This document shows positions 27,312-37,001 of a stretch of 64,000 nucleotides of DNA, in pieces. The translations under genes were made by a program, and so were the position numbers. The notes under the pieces were generated by a model. That model saw nothing but the letters and a program-made list of their open reading frames with translations, had not been told where the DNA came from and did no database searches. How positions within the stretch are numbered: the stretch's first letter is position 1; each line of letters opens with the position of its first letter. Location of the stretch: contig CAJTLU010000007.1 in the NCBI GenBank assembly GCA_910577175.1, positions 139,909 through 203,908 on the forward strand, in the 5' to 3' direction. Source of the stretch: an uncultured Lachnospiraceae bacterium (GTDB lineage Bacteria; Bacillota; Clostridia; Lachnospirales; Lachnospiraceae).

Positions 27312-27567
27312 TTGCTATCAGCTCCTTTTCTAATTCCTCATATACCTCAGTCGGAATAGCACATTGCAAGGAACGTTCCAGTCCTTTGCTTTTTCTGGCT
27401 TTTTTTAAACACTCCGTTTGATTGCAGAGATAAGCACCTCGTCCGTTCTTTTTCCCTGTCGTATCTAATACTATAGTGTCCTCCGGCGTTTTTAATACAC
27501 GAATCATCTCTTTTTTTGCTTTCATTTCACCGCAACCGGTACATTTACGAAGCGGAATTTTCTTCAT
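27295..27567 (-). CDS. rnpM: RNase P modulator RnpM (YlxR)
   Basis: A 90-residue protein of the DUF448 family, with RKCTGCGEMKAKKEMIRV at the start and GRGAYLCNQTECLKKARK in the middle. YlxR/RnpM binds RNase P RNA and modulates its activity in Firmicutes. The operon position between nusA and ylxQ is conserved. Confidence 0.93.
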   Translation of the reverse strand: MKKIPLRKCTGCGEMKAKKEMIRVLKTPEDTIVLDTTGKKNGRGAYLCNQTECLKKARKSKGLERSLQCAIPTEVYEELEKELIASGTGE

Positions 27568-27585
27568 TCAATCAATCCCTTTCCT

Positions 27586-28698
27586 CTATATTTCACCTTT
27601 CCAGTTGCCCATTTCATCATAATAGCCCGTATCCTCTTCCTTGCTCTTTGGCTTCTTTTTCACCTGGGACTCCGACTTGATGTCGATTTTATACCCGGTC
27701 AGCCTTGCCGCAAGCCTCGCATTTTGTCCTTCCCTGCCGATGGCAAGGGAAAGCTGGTAATCCGGCACAAGCACCTGTGCAATCCGTTCCTTGGCATCAA
27801 GCTTTACCGAAACTACCTTTGCCGGACTTAACGCATTTTCGATTAACTCCTCCGGAACGTCGCTCCAGTGGACAATATCAATCTTTTCGCCGCGCAGTTC
27901 ATCTACCACGGCATTAATCCGGGAGCCGTTTACACCGACACAGGCGCCAATCGGGTCAACATTGGAATCGTTTGACTTTACTGCCATTTTAGTTCTTGAG
28001 CCAGCATCACGGGAAATTGCTTTAATTTCTACAACGCCGTCCCTGATTTCGGTTACCTCCGACTCAAACAGGCGCTTGACCAGCTCCGGATGCGACCGGG
28101 ACACGGTAATACGCGGTCCCTTGGTAGACTCCTTTACCTCCATCACATATACCTTGATGCGGTCGTTCGGACGATACACTTCGCCGCGGGTCTGCTCGCC
28201 CTCTAACAGAATTGCCTCGCACTTTCCGAGATTTATGTTGATATTGCTGCCGTGCTGTCTCTGCACTACGCCGGTCACGACTTCTTTTTCCTTTTCGTAA
28301 TACTGGTTAAAAATGGCCCTGCGCTCCTCCTCGCGGATTTTCTGCACGACAACCTGCTTTGCCTTCTGCGCAGCAATACGTCCGAAGTTCTTTGGCGTCA
28401 CCTCGATGTTGACCGTATCGCCGACCTCGTACTTTGCCGTCGGGAACTTAATTGCCGCTTCCGCAACGGAAATCTCCTCGACAGGGTCTTCCACTTCTTC
28501 CACAACCCTTTTCTCGGCTAATACCACAACCTCCCCGTTGTTACGGTCTACTGTCACCTTAATGTTATCCGCTTTACCAAAATTATTCTTACACGCTGCA
28601 ATCAGAGAATTTTCAATTGCTTCGAGCAAAATATCCTTGCTGATGCCTTTCTCCTTTTCCAGCTGATTCAATGCCTCAATCAGTTCTCTTGCGTCCAT
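27586..28698 (-). CDS. nusA: Transcription termination/antitermination factor NusA
   Basis: 370 residues. The N-terminal RNA polymerase-binding domain (about 1-130) is followed by S1 (about 135-200, [17 protein letters not shown]) and two KH domains ([18 protein letters not shown] near 252 and [13 protein letters not shown] near 325). It lacks the acidic repeats of proteobacterial NusA, as usual for Firmicutes. The start follows AAAGGAGG. It is the second gene of the rimP operon. Confidence 0.97.
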   Translation of the reverse strand: MDARELIEALNQLEKEKGISKDILLEAIENSLIAACKNNFGKADNIKVTVDRNNGEVVVLAEKRVVEEVEDPVEEISVAEAAIKFPTAKYEVGDTVNIEVTPKNFGRIAAQKAKQVVVQKIREEERRAIFNQYYEKEKEVVTGVVQRQHGSNININLGKCEAILLEGEQTRGEVYRPNDRIKVYVMEVKESTKGPRITVSRSHPELVKRLFESEVTEIRDGVVEIKAISRDAGSRTKMAVKSNDSNVDPIGACVGVNGSRINAVVDELRGEKIDIVHWSDVPEELIENALSPAKVVSVKLDAKERIAQVLVPDYQLSLAIGREGQNARLAARLTGYKIDIKSESQVKKKPKSKEEDTGYYDEMGNWKGEI

Positions 28699-28729
28699 AG
28701 TTATCCTCCTTTATCTCTTTAAACCTCTT

Positions 28730-29197
28730 TTAAAAATGAATTGCCAGTTTTATTATCGCAATGCGCTCTCTTGGAATTGTAAGCGTTTCCGTTTCCGAAC
28801 AACGGAGCATAATGTTTTTTTCATCAAAGCTTTCCAGCACACCCTCGAACTCTTTTTTCTTATCCATTGGCTGATACAGCTTTACCTCTACCTCTTCCCC
28901 GATACTCCTTGCAAAATCCTTTTCCTTCTTTAACTGTCTGCCAAGTCCTGGCGAGCTTACCTCCAGATAATACGCCTCCGGAATAAAGTCCTCTGCATCC
29001 AGCAAATCGCTTAACTCTCTGCTGACCAGTTCACAATCGTCAATCGTAATGCCGCCTTCCTTATCAATATAGGCACGAAGATAATAATTGCTCCCCTCTT
29101 TTACATACTCCACATCGACCAGTTCGAATCCGGTACGTTCCATAATCGGAAGAAGCAACCGCTCTGTCTTTTGCTCATAGTCGTCTCTTTTTGCCAT
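28730..29197 (-). CDS. rimP: Ribosome maturation factor RimP
   Basis: A 155-residue 30S-assembly factor. The N-terminal alpha/beta domain includes ELVDVEYVKEGSNYYLRAYI and DCELVSRELSDLLD. The family motif YLEVSSPGLGRQLK is near 98-111. A C-terminal SH3-like domain follows. It is the first gene of the operon, preceded by AAAAGGAGG and a structured leader of about 180 bases. Confidence 0.95.
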   Translation of the reverse strand: MAKRDDYEQKTERLLLPIMERTGFELVDVEYVKEGSNYYLRAYIDKEGGITIDDCELVSRELSDLLDAEDFIPEAYYLEVSSPGLGRQLKKEKDFARSIGEEVEVKLYQPMDKKKEFEGVLESFDEKNIMLRCSETETLTIPRERIAIIKLAIHF

Positions 29198-29380
29198 AAG
29201 ACCTCCTTTTCATGTCCGCAGAACAAAGGAAGGGCGTATTTTCTAAGGAATGTATCCCGCGGAGCGTTTTTTACTTTATAGGAATACACTTTCACGCACT
29301 GACGTAACGCGGTACCTCCTATGAAGTAAAGAAAGAGTGGACTTTCGTCCACTCTTTGCCTCAACCTTCATGCTACCATG
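29198..29380 (-). promoter_or_regulatory. Structured leader RNA of the rimP-nusA-infB operon
   Basis: Two strong hairpins lie between promoter and rimP. The first is an 11-bp perfect stem closed by a GAAA tetraloop (29332-29357). The second is a long hairpin whose ends TTTACTTCATAGGA and TCCTATAAAGTAAA pair with one mismatch. No T run follows either, so neither is a plain terminator. NusA and IF-2 operons are often autoregulated. The mechanism here is unknown. Confidence 0.55.
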
Positions 29381-29384
29381 GGTC

Positions 29385-29413
29385 AGTATAGCACCAAACC
29401 CATAAAAATGCAA
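29385..29413 (-). promoter_or_regulatory. Sigma-A promoter of the rimP operon
   Basis: TTGCAT (29408-29413) and TATACT (29385-29390), 17-base spacer, minus strand, about 190 bases before rimP and 60 after the GH43 stop. Confidence 0.75.
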
Positions 29414-29473
29414 GTGTTTTTTCTAAATTTTTCATATTTTCCCGTTTTTCTGTTTTCAGAGTATCCAACAAGG

Positions 29474-31264
29474 TCAGCGTACCTTATAATAATCAAACGC
29501 CGCAACCCCTCCGGCTTCCTTTGTCGCATAGCAGAACAGCCAGCTTCTGGTTCCCATAAACGTCGTAGAGGTAGAAAAGCCTAAAGCAAACGGCTTTCCG
29601 AAGTCTGTCCAGTTCTCGCCGTCAAGACTGTAGGAAAAGACAGCACGGCTTGCGCCAAAGTCATAGGAAATCTTTAACCATACCTGCGCATCCTCTGCCA
29701 GAGGCTCCTCTGTTTTTGCATTCATATTCTCAAAAGCGGTTTTGAACTTTCCATCTGCCTGGAACAGATACTTTTCTCCGTTCTCGTCACAGCAAACGCC
29801 AATCATGCCGTACTGGTCTGACATTGCGCAGAGTCCGGCATAATCCCCGCCCTTTAAGCCTGCCACGGAAAGCTTTGTTTCCGTTTCACAGCGCGGTCCT
29901 ACCGTTCTCTGGGTCAGGGAATTGTGCGCTTCATAGATATTTCCAACGACTCTGTCCGTTGTGAGTGTTAAGAAGCCCGGCTGCTCCGTTACTGACCAGT
30001 AGCCGTCCGCCGGATTATGGTTCCATTGCCATACCGGCTTCAGTTTCTCTCCTTCGGCATAGTCAAACGTATCGTCTCCCACAAAGTAGTTTTCTTCCTT
30101 GCTGTCCGGAAGCTTAATCCGCATCGCCATCGAAGATTCGTTTGCAAAAAACTTCCCGTTCATGGCATAGGTTCCCATCACCGGCCAGCCATCCTGCCAC
30201 TCTACTGCAACAATCGACGGAACCCGTCCAATGCCGCCGCGGTCCTGGAACAAAAAGCCGTACCAGTCCCCGAACTGTGTCTGCACCAGTCCTCCCTGTG
30301 CCAGACCGGCAGAAACGCCTCCGGAGCCTCCCTGATAGATGACCTTTTCCTCCCAGTCACCGGTAAACAGGTCATCGGAACGGTAACAGAGCTGTGTCCG
30401 CATCCACCGGTCTGCCGGGGAAGCAATAATACATACATAATAATACCCGTCAATTTTATAAACGTGAGCGCCTTCCCACAAAGACCATCCGGAAGCGGAA
30501 AAAAGCTTCCTTGCCGAGCCGACCTGTTTTACCGTGCTAGTCGCATCATCGAGCATAAGCTCCTGAAGCGTACAGCTTCCGCCGCTTGCAGAAAACACGT
30601 AAAGCTTGCCGTCCTCTAAGAACAGCCCCGGGTCATGGTACCAGGCATTTGTATGGTATTTCTTCCACGTTCCATTTTCGATATCATCGGTCGTATAGAT
30701 ATAAAACCCGTGATTGTTGCTCATAAAGCCTACATAAAACAGCCCTGATGCTTCGTCATAGCGCAGCGATGCTGCCCAGGAGCCGCGCGCATACATATCC
30801 TTTCCGTTTTCCAGACGTCCGTAATCGTCCTCCTCAAGCACATCATATACATAGTTTACAATCTGCCAGTGCACAAGGTCCTTCGACTTCATCACCGGAA
30901 CCCCTGGACATAAATTCATCGTCGTACTTGTCATATAATAGGCCTCGCCGACACGGATGATATCAAGGTCCGGAATATCCGAGTACAGCGTAGGATAGCT
31001 TACGACGGCAGGATTCTTGATTCCCGACGTCGGCGTCGCGTCAGGCTCTTTTGTCGGCACCGGCGTTACGGTAGCGCCCTCCGGCTGTCCCGGCGTCACG
31101 TCCTTTTGTCCGTCCTGCTCCGGTGTCACGGAAGAAGGCGGCATGGTTCCTTCCGGGTTTTCTACCGGTTTGCTCCCATTACAGGCTGCAAGTATCCCTC
31201 CAAGTCCTATTGTCATTATGGCTGCTACGCCAAGCGCCCTGAACCTTCGTTTTCTGTCCCCCAT
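29474..31264 (-). CDS. GH43-family glycoside hydrolase lipoprotein
   Basis: A 596-residue secreted lipoprotein (lipobox ILAAC) with a Pro/Thr/Glu linker to about residue 80, then a five-bladed GH43 propeller and a C-terminal beta-sandwich (about 375-596, like the GH43 beta-xylosidase C2 domain). The likely catalytic residues are base D99 in DIPDLDII, D211 in YHDPGLF and acid E264 in LWEGAHVY. It should cleave xylosides or arabinosides from plant glycans, but the exact substrate is open. ATG at 31264 is preferred over the TTG six bases upstream because GGAGG lies eight bases away. It follows the aconitase gene by 17 bases. Confidence 0.88.
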   Translation of the reverse strand: MGDRKRRFRALGVAAIMTIGLGGILAACNGSKPVENPEGTMPPSSVTPEQDGQKDVTPGQPEGATVTPVPTKEPDATPTSGIKNPAVVSYPTLYSDIPDLDIIRVGEAYYMTSTTMNLCPGVPVMKSKDLVHWQIVNYVYDVLEEDDYGRLENGKDMYARGSWAASLRYDEASGLFYVGFMSNNHGFYIYTTDDIENGTWKKYHTNAWYHDPGLFLEDGKLYVFSASGGSCTLQELMLDDATSTVKQVGSARKLFSASGWSLWEGAHVYKIDGYYYVCIIASPADRWMRTQLCYRSDDLFTGDWEEKVIYQGGSGGVSAGLAQGGLVQTQFGDWYGFLFQDRGGIGRVPSIVAVEWQDGWPVMGTYAMNGKFFANESSMAMRIKLPDSKEENYFVGDDTFDYAEGEKLKPVWQWNHNPADGYWSVTEQPGFLTLTTDRVVGNIYEAHNSLTQRTVGPRCETETKLSVAGLKGGDYAGLCAMSDQYGMIGVCCDENGEKYLFQADGKFKTAFENMNAKTEEPLAEDAQVWLKISYDFGASRAVFSYSLDGENWTDFGKPFALGFSTSTTFMGTRSWLFCYATKEAGGVAAFDYYKVR

Positions 31265-31281
31265 TTGCAATACCTCCGCTG

Positions 31282-33573
31282 CTATCCGCGATAATAGTTA
31301 ATCAGACAACCCTTCGCAATAATCTCACGCTCATCATCCGTCAGTTCGCCAAGACGAACCGTAAACGGCTGCATCTTTTCTCCTACCACATAAGCGGTAA
31401 TCTCCGGCTTTTTCTCCGCAACTGCAGTCCGGATATCCTTTAAGAAAATATAATCCCCGTTCCGGAACGGAAGCTCCCCGTCAATCAGGAACGGAAGCAT
31501 ACCCCAGTTAATAAGATTGCTGCGATAGCGCTTCGTTGCATACTCCTTTGCAATGTTAGCAAGACCGCCGAGTACCTTCTGGCAGCTTGCCGCCTGCTCA
31601 CGGGCAGAGCCGTCGCCCGGCTTTGTCGCGTAAATCACGCTTCCGATTTCCGTTGCCTCCGGATTGACCTCCATTTGCTTTGCCACAGTCTCAAATGCCT
31701 CTGCAACCTCTGCATTGACCTTCCGGATTTCTTCCAGACTGCCGCCTGCAATCCTCTCCTTCTCCGCCTTCTGGACTTCCTTGGCACGGCCGACGTACAG
31801 CGGGTCCTTTCTTGAAAGCGTAAACTCGGCAAGTCCGAGCGGGTTCGAACGGTAAGAGGACGTCTCTCCGGACGGAATCAGCTCGTCGGTTGTCGTCACC
31901 GGGTCATGGATTTCAGAAACTACCTTTAAAAGCATATCGTCCGTCAGGGCAGACATTGCCGGCCAGTCTACAATGCCCGGACCGAACTTTACCTCTGCAT
32001 TCTTATCCGGCTTTCCTGCGCCGAAATACACTCTGTTCTCATAAATCGAAGCGTCAAAATAATATGCCGGCTTCGTAAATACCACATCCAGCTCATCCGC
32101 ACCGGTTAAGTAGCCCTTGTTTGCCGCAGTTGCCGCAATAGAACGCGCGTCCATTAACGCTACGGAAGCAATCTGGCCGTTCGTTACCTTAGAACCCTCG
32201 CGGTTCGGGAAATTCCGGGTCGAATGACGGATACTGAGTCCGTTGTTCGCTGGAACATCGCCTGCGCCAAAGCACGGCCCGCAGAATGCTGTACGAAGCG
32301 TAGCGCCTGTGCGCATCAGCTCCGCCGCCCTGCCGTTCTTTACCAACTCCATGAAAATCGGCTGACTCGCCGGATATACGCTTAAGGAAAACTCGTCGTT
32401 GCCGATAAACTTATCCTTTAAAATATCCGCCGCGTCGCAGATATTCTCAAAACCGCCGCCTGCACAGCCGGCAATAACGCCCTGCTCGATGTAGAGCTTG
32501 CCATTGCGGATTTTATCACGCAGCTTATAGGTCACCTTATTGTTATCAAGGCTCACTAATGCCTTCTTTTCTACTTCTGCAAGGATATCCTCCAGATTTT
32601 CCTTTAATTCTGCAATCGTATAGACATTGCTCGGATGGAACGGCATTGCAATCATCGGACGGATTTTGTCAAGCTCCACCTCAATTAAGCCGTCATAATA
32701 AACAACCGGGGCAAGCTTTAACTCCTTATAGTCCTCTTTTCTTCCGTGTTGTACATAAAACTCCTCTACCGCGGAATCGGTCTCCCAGATGGAAGAAAGG
32801 CAGGTAGTCTCCGTCGTCATAACGTCTACGCCGATACGGTAGTCCACACTCAGATTGTGAACGCCTTCCCCGAAGAATTCCATCACTTTATTGTTTACAT
32901 AGCCGTTTGCAAATACAGCACCGATAATAGCAAGCGCAATATCCTGCGGGCCGACGCCCTTTACCGGCTTCCCTGTCAGGTGTACGCCGACTACCTTCGG
33001 CATATTGATATCATACGTTTTATTTAACAGCTGCTTTACAAGCTCCGGACCGCCCTCGCCCACTGCCATGGTGCCAAGCGCCCCGTATCTGGTATGGCTG
33101 TCCGAGCCAAGAATCATCTTTCCTCCGCCTGCAAGCATTTCCCTTGCAAACTGATGGATAACTGCCTGATGCGGCGGAACGTAAATGCCGCCGTAGCGCT
33201 TTGCACAGGAAAGACCAAACATATGGTCATCCTCGTTAATCGTACCGCCTACCGCACAAAGGCTGTTATGGCAGTTCGTCAGTACATACGGCACCGGGAA
33301 CTCGGTCAGTCCGCTGGCTCTTGCCGTCTGGATTATCCCCACAAAGGTAATGTCATGGGAAGTCAGCTTATCAAACTTGATTTTCAGCTTGTCCATGGAG
33401 CCGGACGTATTATGCGCCTCCAAAATCCCGTAAGAAAGCGTTGCCTTCTTTGCCTCTTCTGCCGGCACAACACTGCCATACGCTGCAGAAAGCTTCTGTA
33501 CTGCCTCTGCGGTATCCTCGATTACCTCCGAACCGTTTACCACATAAGCGCCGTTTTTTAATAATGTAATCAT
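31282..33573 (-). CDS. Aconitase-family [4Fe-4S] hydratase (YbhJ-like)
   Basis: A 763-residue member of the aconitase superfamily. Cysteines for the iron-sulfur cluster are visible in [22 protein letters not shown] sequence near 370 and in [10 protein letters not shown] near 437. Substrate-region motifs ([20 protein letters not shown] near 155 and [13 protein letters not shown] near 455) are present, as is the swivel domain with [15 protein letters not shown]. It resembles the YbhJ branch more than AcnA or AcnB, so the substrate may not be citrate. No other citrate-cycle gene is nearby. It is followed closely by the GH43 gene. Confidence 0.85.
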   Translation of the reverse strand: MITLLKNGAYVVNGSEVIEDTAEAVQKLSAAYGSVVPAEEAKKATLSYGILEAHNTSGSMDKLKIKFDKLTSHDITFVGIIQTARASGLTEFPVPYVLTNCHNSLCAVGGTINEDDHMFGLSCAKRYGGIYVPPHQAVIHQFAREMLAGGGKMILGSDSHTRYGALGTMAVGEGGPELVKQLLNKTYDINMPKVVGVHLTGKPVKGVGPQDIALAIIGAVFANGYVNNKVMEFFGEGVHNLSVDYRIGVDVMTTETTCLSSIWETDSAVEEFYVQHGRKEDYKELKLAPVVYYDGLIEVELDKIRPMIAMPFHPSNVYTIAELKENLEDILAEVEKKALVSLDNNKVTYKLRDKIRNGKLYIEQGVIAGCAGGGFENICDAADILKDKFIGNDEFSLSVYPASQPIFMELVKNGRAAELMRTGATLRTAFCGPCFGAGDVPANNGLSIRHSTRNFPNREGSKVTNGQIASVALMDARSIAATAANKGYLTGADELDVVFTKPAYYFDASIYENRVYFGAGKPDKNAEVKFGPGIVDWPAMSALTDDMLLKVVSEIHDPVTTTDELIPSGETSSYRSNPLGLAEFTLSRKDPLYVGRAKEVQKAEKERIAGGSLEEIRKVNAEVAEAFETVAKQMEVNPEATEIGSVIYATKPGDGSAREQAASCQKVLGGLANIAKEYATKRYRSNLINWGMLPFLIDGELPFRNGDYIFLKDIRTAVAEKKPEITAYVVGEKMQPFTVRLGELTDDEREIIAKGCLINYYRG

Positions 33574-33611
33574 CCTTTTCCCCTTCCTGCGCCAATCAGA
33601 CGCAATTTCCT

Positions 33612-34166
33612 CTACTCGATGTAACCATCCTTCGGATTGATATAATAAACATCGTCACAATTTGTTGTTGCAGTGGAATTGAACAATCCCTCTCCTGCCT
33701 GTAAATGAAGCATCAATTCCTCGTCCTTCGTATCCGATACCTCAAGACTGACCCTGCCGTGAAAGCCGTTTAAAAACTGCCCGGTCTGCAAAAGTGCCTC
33801 GCCGCCGTCCTCAAACGCAATCTGTACCGTAAGCCATGCCTCGCCCGTAATATCGGAAAGCTTCAGCTTCTCTGCGGATTCGGTCACTTTCTTCTTCGCC
33901 GGTACCTTTCCGAAATCCATGACCTCCGTCATCGTCCCGTCGTTATCCTCGTACCAGATCCGAAGGGAGGTAATCGTATGCGTCGAGCGGTTTCTGATAA
34001 TAATTTTATTCTCAAGAGTAGATTCGACAAAGACCAGAACAGCCACCAGCAGAATTACAAAAATACCGCCTCCGATCAGGAGATTCCGGATTTTTTTATT
34101 CGGAACGGTCTTCTCCTTTGTCTTGTTTCCCTGATATTCATAATTTTTTACCTTGATTTTGCTCAT
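33612..34166 (-). CDS. Membrane-anchored protein of unknown function
   Basis: 184 residues. It has a basic cytoplasmic N-terminus (about 1-27), one membrane segment (about 28-47, [19 protein letters not shown]) and an extracellular beta-rich domain with no family I recognise. The start follows GGAGAG closely. It is 38 bases upstream of the aconitase gene and probably shares its transcript. Confidence 0.7.
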   Translation of the reverse strand: MSKIKVKNYEYQGNKTKEKTVPNKKIRNLLIGGGIFVILLVAVLVFVESTLENKIIIRNRSTHTITSLRIWYEDNDGTMTEVMDFGKVPAKKKVTESAEKLKLSDITGEAWLTVQIAFEDGGEALLQTGQFLNGFHGRVSLEVSDTKDEELMLHLQAGEGLFNSTATTNCDDVYYINPKDGYIE

Positions 34167-34200
34167 CTGGTTCTCTCCTATTTCCGTTTTCTATTATTCC

Positions 34201-34230
34201 AAAAAAAGAGGTGATGCGGCTGCGTCACCT
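34201..34230 (-). terminator. Terminator after cheX
   Basis: AGGTGA and TCACCT with a GC-rich interior form a stem at 34209-34230, followed by seven T on the minus strand. Further upstream, CGATACAG and CTGTATCG (about 34279-34324) can form another hairpin in the cheX 3' end. Confidence 0.75.
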
Positions 34231-34325
34231 TTCTCCTTTGAGTCTGTGCCACACGCACAAAACCGGCTGTGCGGCCGCACCGATACAGGAATCCCAAAAA
34301 AGACCCCTGCTTGTCCGCTGTATCG

Positions 34326-34799
34326 TTATGCCAGCTTTAACAGGAAAAACATTCTGATTTCCTTGCCTCCGTACAAAAGAGGCACCTTAATCGAAGTCAT
34401 ATTCGGGGAAGCAAGCTTCGCTTTCCCCGTAGCCAGTGTCGGCGGCGTAATGTCAATCATTATTTTATTGTTGGAAAGTAACGTTGCGGCATTTCCCATA
34501 ATCATGTTCCCAAGCTCGCTTAATGCGCTCTTTGCCATATCGTCAATCTCCGTCACCGGCATTCCCATCATCATACGGGAAGCAATGTCCCTTGCCACAT
34601 CAAAATCAAACACAATACAAACCTGTCCGGTCAGCTCTCCGGTAATACCAAGCATAATAAACATAGGTTCTCCGTCGATTACTATGTTGTCCTTCGAAAT
34701 GTGTCCTACCTCTATCTGGATACCGCACACCTGATCCAGAATCCTCTTCGCTGACACTAAAAACGGGTTAATATGCTCAGCAGATACTATTCCTGCCAT
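34326..34799 (-). CDS. cheX: CheX-family chemotaxis phosphatase
   Basis: A 157-residue protein of the CheC/CheX/FliY family. The catalytic Glu/Asn pair lies in the motif DDMAKSALSELGNMIMGNAAT near 85-105 (E and N of ELGN). CheX dephosphorylates CheY-P. No other chemotaxis gene is in the window, so it may serve a distant motility cluster or a different response regulator. The unit is flanked by its own promoter and terminator. Confidence 0.88.
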   Translation of the reverse strand: MAGIVSAEHINPFLVSAKRILDQVCGIQIEVGHISKDNIVIDGEPMFIMLGITGELTGQVCIVFDFDVARDIASRMMMGMPVTEIDDMAKSALSELGNMIMGNAATLLSNNKIMIDITPPTLATGKAKLASPNMTSIKVPLLYGGKEIRMFFLLKLA

Positions 34800-34884
34800 G
34801 TCAATCCATACCTTTCTGTAAGTAAACTATTCCTTTTATGCAAAATACGTGTACCAAAAGGCAGCGTTCCCTCCCTGTCTTCCT

Positions 34885-34913
34885 ATCATACCAAATTTGC
34901 AGCGGAGTTTCAA
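34885..34913 (-). promoter_or_regulatory. Sigma-A promoter of cheX
   Basis: TTGAAA (34908-34913) and TATGAT (34885-34890) with a 17-base spacer on the minus strand. It lies in the 292-base gap before cheX, which otherwise holds only the Mrp operon terminator. Confidence 0.7.
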
Positions 34914-35024
34914 TAGTTTTCCAAACTTTTTAGTCTTTTATAAATCCTTGTGCTCCTGGAGGCTCTAAAGGGCTGCTATCAAAAGAGCCACTTCTTACAA
35001 ACAACGAACAGTCAGGAAACTTGT

Positions 35025-35060
35025 AAGCCGGGGCTGCGTTTCGTGTGACAGCCCCGGCTT
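35025..35060 (-). terminator. Terminator after the Mrp-like operon
   Basis: AAGCCGGGGCTG and CAGCCCCGGCTT form a perfect 12-bp stem about 30 bases after the last stop. The T run is weak on the minus strand (ACAAGTTTCC). Confidence 0.65.
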
Positions 35061-35090
35061 AAAGAGTATATAAAATGCGGAAAACCAGGT

Positions 35091-37001
35091 CTAGAAAAGC
35101 AGGTAAAGCAGCGTAATGGCAAGTCCTGTTGCCGCAAGCAACAAGCCAAAGGACACACTGCCCGTAATCAGGGAAAACGTCTGTCTTGCCTCCAGCTCGC
35201 TTACCGCAAACACCGACACAAACGACTTTTTAATCGGATGCTTGTGAAACAGCGTTTTATTTAGCAAAAGCACCAGCATATCCATTGCAGTTCCAAGCAT
35301 ATGGGTCAGTCTGGTTCCGACCCAGACTGACAGCCGTTTCTTCCGCGGCGCAAGCACCGTGTGATTTAACAGCGCCGCAGCGCCGTCCACAAGGCGGTCG
35401 CAGAGCCGGCAAAAAAACGCACAGACAAACGGAAGAAAATAAAGAAGCACCGGCCGGTAAACGGCATCCTCCAAATCCAACCAGGACGGAACCCGGTTTA
35501 CATAAACCCGCTGTCCGTTCTCCTTCTTCATTAACAGAAGACGTACCACTACTACATATACCAAAATACCGATGGCAGCGGAAATTGCGGCTCCCTTTAG
35601 ATTTTCAGCCGAAAGCCAGGCAATGCCGGAAAGCTTTACGCCCTTTTTGCCGGAATACGGATTGAAAAAGGCTTCCGCCACGCCGCCGATTTCGGCAAAA
35701 ATACGGTCCGGCGTAAGCCCAAGCACCGGTAAAAGAACTGCCGGGCCACAGACCGCAATTCCGGAAAGCGGCGTCATGCTCTTTGCAGCCGTATGTTGCT
35801 CCCCTTCTCCGCGCTCTACAAAAATAGCAATAAAAAGCTTCAGCATATAGGCAAGTGTCAGTCCGCCTGCAACCAAAAACAAGACCTCTGCGGTCCGGAA
35901 CAGGGAAAGCCCGGAAGCTGCCCCTTCGGCCTCCAGATGTGCAATCTGCTCCACAATACTTTCGTGCAGCAGCGTTTTACTGATATAGCCGTTTAAGCCC
36001 GGGATACCTGCAAGCCCGAGCACACCCGAAAGAACCGTAGCGCCAAGCACCGGGTGCTTTCTTCCGAAGCCGCGGACCCGATTTAAGTCAAGAGAATGCG
36101 TATGGATATAAACCACGCCTGCCGCCATAAACAAAACCAGCTTTAACAAAGAATGGTTTACCATATGATATACGGTTCCGTAAAGTGCCGGACCTTCGCC
36201 TCCTGCAATACTGACCATTCCGATGCCAAGCGTAATAAACCCGATCTGGGATACCGAAGAGCAGGCAAGGATCCGCTTGATATCCACTGAAAACAATGCG
36301 GACACCGCGCCAATCAACATTGTAACCAGTCCCAGCACAAAAATCACCCTGCCCCATGCCGCATCGCCGGAAAGCAGATAGCAGTTTACAAGCAGCATAC
36401 CGAAGATACCGCACTTCGTCAGCATTCCGGAAAGCAGTGCCGATGCCGGCGCCGGGGCTGCCGGATGCGCCTTCGGGAGCCAGATATGGAGCGGAAACAC
36501 GCCCGCCTTCCCTGCAAAACCAGCCGTAAGAAGTGCTGCTGCCGTATACAAATAAGTCCTGCGGTTCCCGAAATTACCGCCCTCTCCGTTTAAGAACCGC
36601 TCCGCATGGCTTTGCAGCTCAGAAATCGTAAGCGAACCGAACGCATGCTGCAGCATAAACAGCCCCATCAGCATAGACAGACCGCCGATGACCGCTACTG
36701 CCAGATAAGTTTTGGACGCACGGACTGCCGCCACGGTTTCCTCCTGCACCACCCATACATAGGAGGTAAAGGACATCATTTCAAAAAAGAGAAACAGCGT
36801 AAGCAAATCTGCCGCAAAAAACACGCCTTCTACCGCAAAAAACGTCAGAACCGTAAAGCAGATATAGCGTCCCTTATGGGAATGCCCCTTAAAATACTGT
36901 ATCGAAAAAAGCCCGGTCATCAGCCACAGGAAAGCAGCTAACAGCGCATAAAATACGCGGAACCCGTCTGCGGTAAACCGGACTGCCATGATTCCGTTCA
37001 T
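35091..37001 (-). CDS. Antiporter-like membrane subunit, fourth of the cluster (NuoL/HyfB/MrpA type)
   Basis: A 636-residue integral membrane protein with about 16 segments. Core motifs are LFLFFEMMSF (the conserved membrane Glu), GKAGVFPLHIWLPKAHP and SALLSGMLTKCG (the two conserved Lys). They are shared by Mrp, complex I and hydrogenase-linked antiporter modules. A C-terminal extension contains a long stretch (about 520-640) and a final membrane helix, as in lateral-helix subunits. The start at 37001 overlaps the previous stop (ATGA) and has GGGAGG upstream. The longer frame to 37085 is inside the neighbour. No quinone or hydrogenase subunit follows. Confidence 0.85.
   Translation of the reverse strand: MNGIMAVRFTADGFRVFYALLAAFLWLMTGLFSIQYFKGHSHKGRYICFTVLTFFAVEGVFFAADLLTLFLFFEMMSFTSYVWVVQEETVAAVRASKTYLAVAVIGGLSMLMGLFMLQHAFGSLTISELQSHAERFLNGEGGNFGNRRTYLYTAAALLTAGFAGKAGVFPLHIWLPKAHPAAPAPASALLSGMLTKCGIFGMLLVNCYLLSGDAAWGRVIFVLGLVTMLIGAVSALFSVDIKRILACSSVSQIGFITLGIGMVSIAGGEGPALYGTVYHMVNHSLLKLVLFMAAGVVYIHTHSLDLNRVRGFGRKHPVLGATVLSGVLGLAGIPGLNGYISKTLLHESIVEQIAHLEAEGAASGLSLFRTAEVLFLVAGGLTLAYMLKLFIAIFVERGEGEQHTAAKSMTPLSGIAVCGPAVLLPVLGLTPDRIFAEIGGVAEAFFNPYSGKKGVKLSGIAWLSAENLKGAAISAAIGILVYVVVVRLLLMKKENGQRVYVNRVPSWLDLEDAVYRPVLLYFLPFVCAFFCRLCDRLVDGAAALLNHTVLAPRKKRLSVWVGTRLTHMLGTAMDMLVLLLNKTLFHKHPIKKSFVSVFAVSELEARQTFSLITGSVSFGLLLAATGLAITLLYLLF

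Noticed and set aside
29101..29364. A minus-strand frame of 87 codons overlapping rimP and its leader
   Set aside because: It runs out of frame through rimP and the structured leader and has no family likeness.
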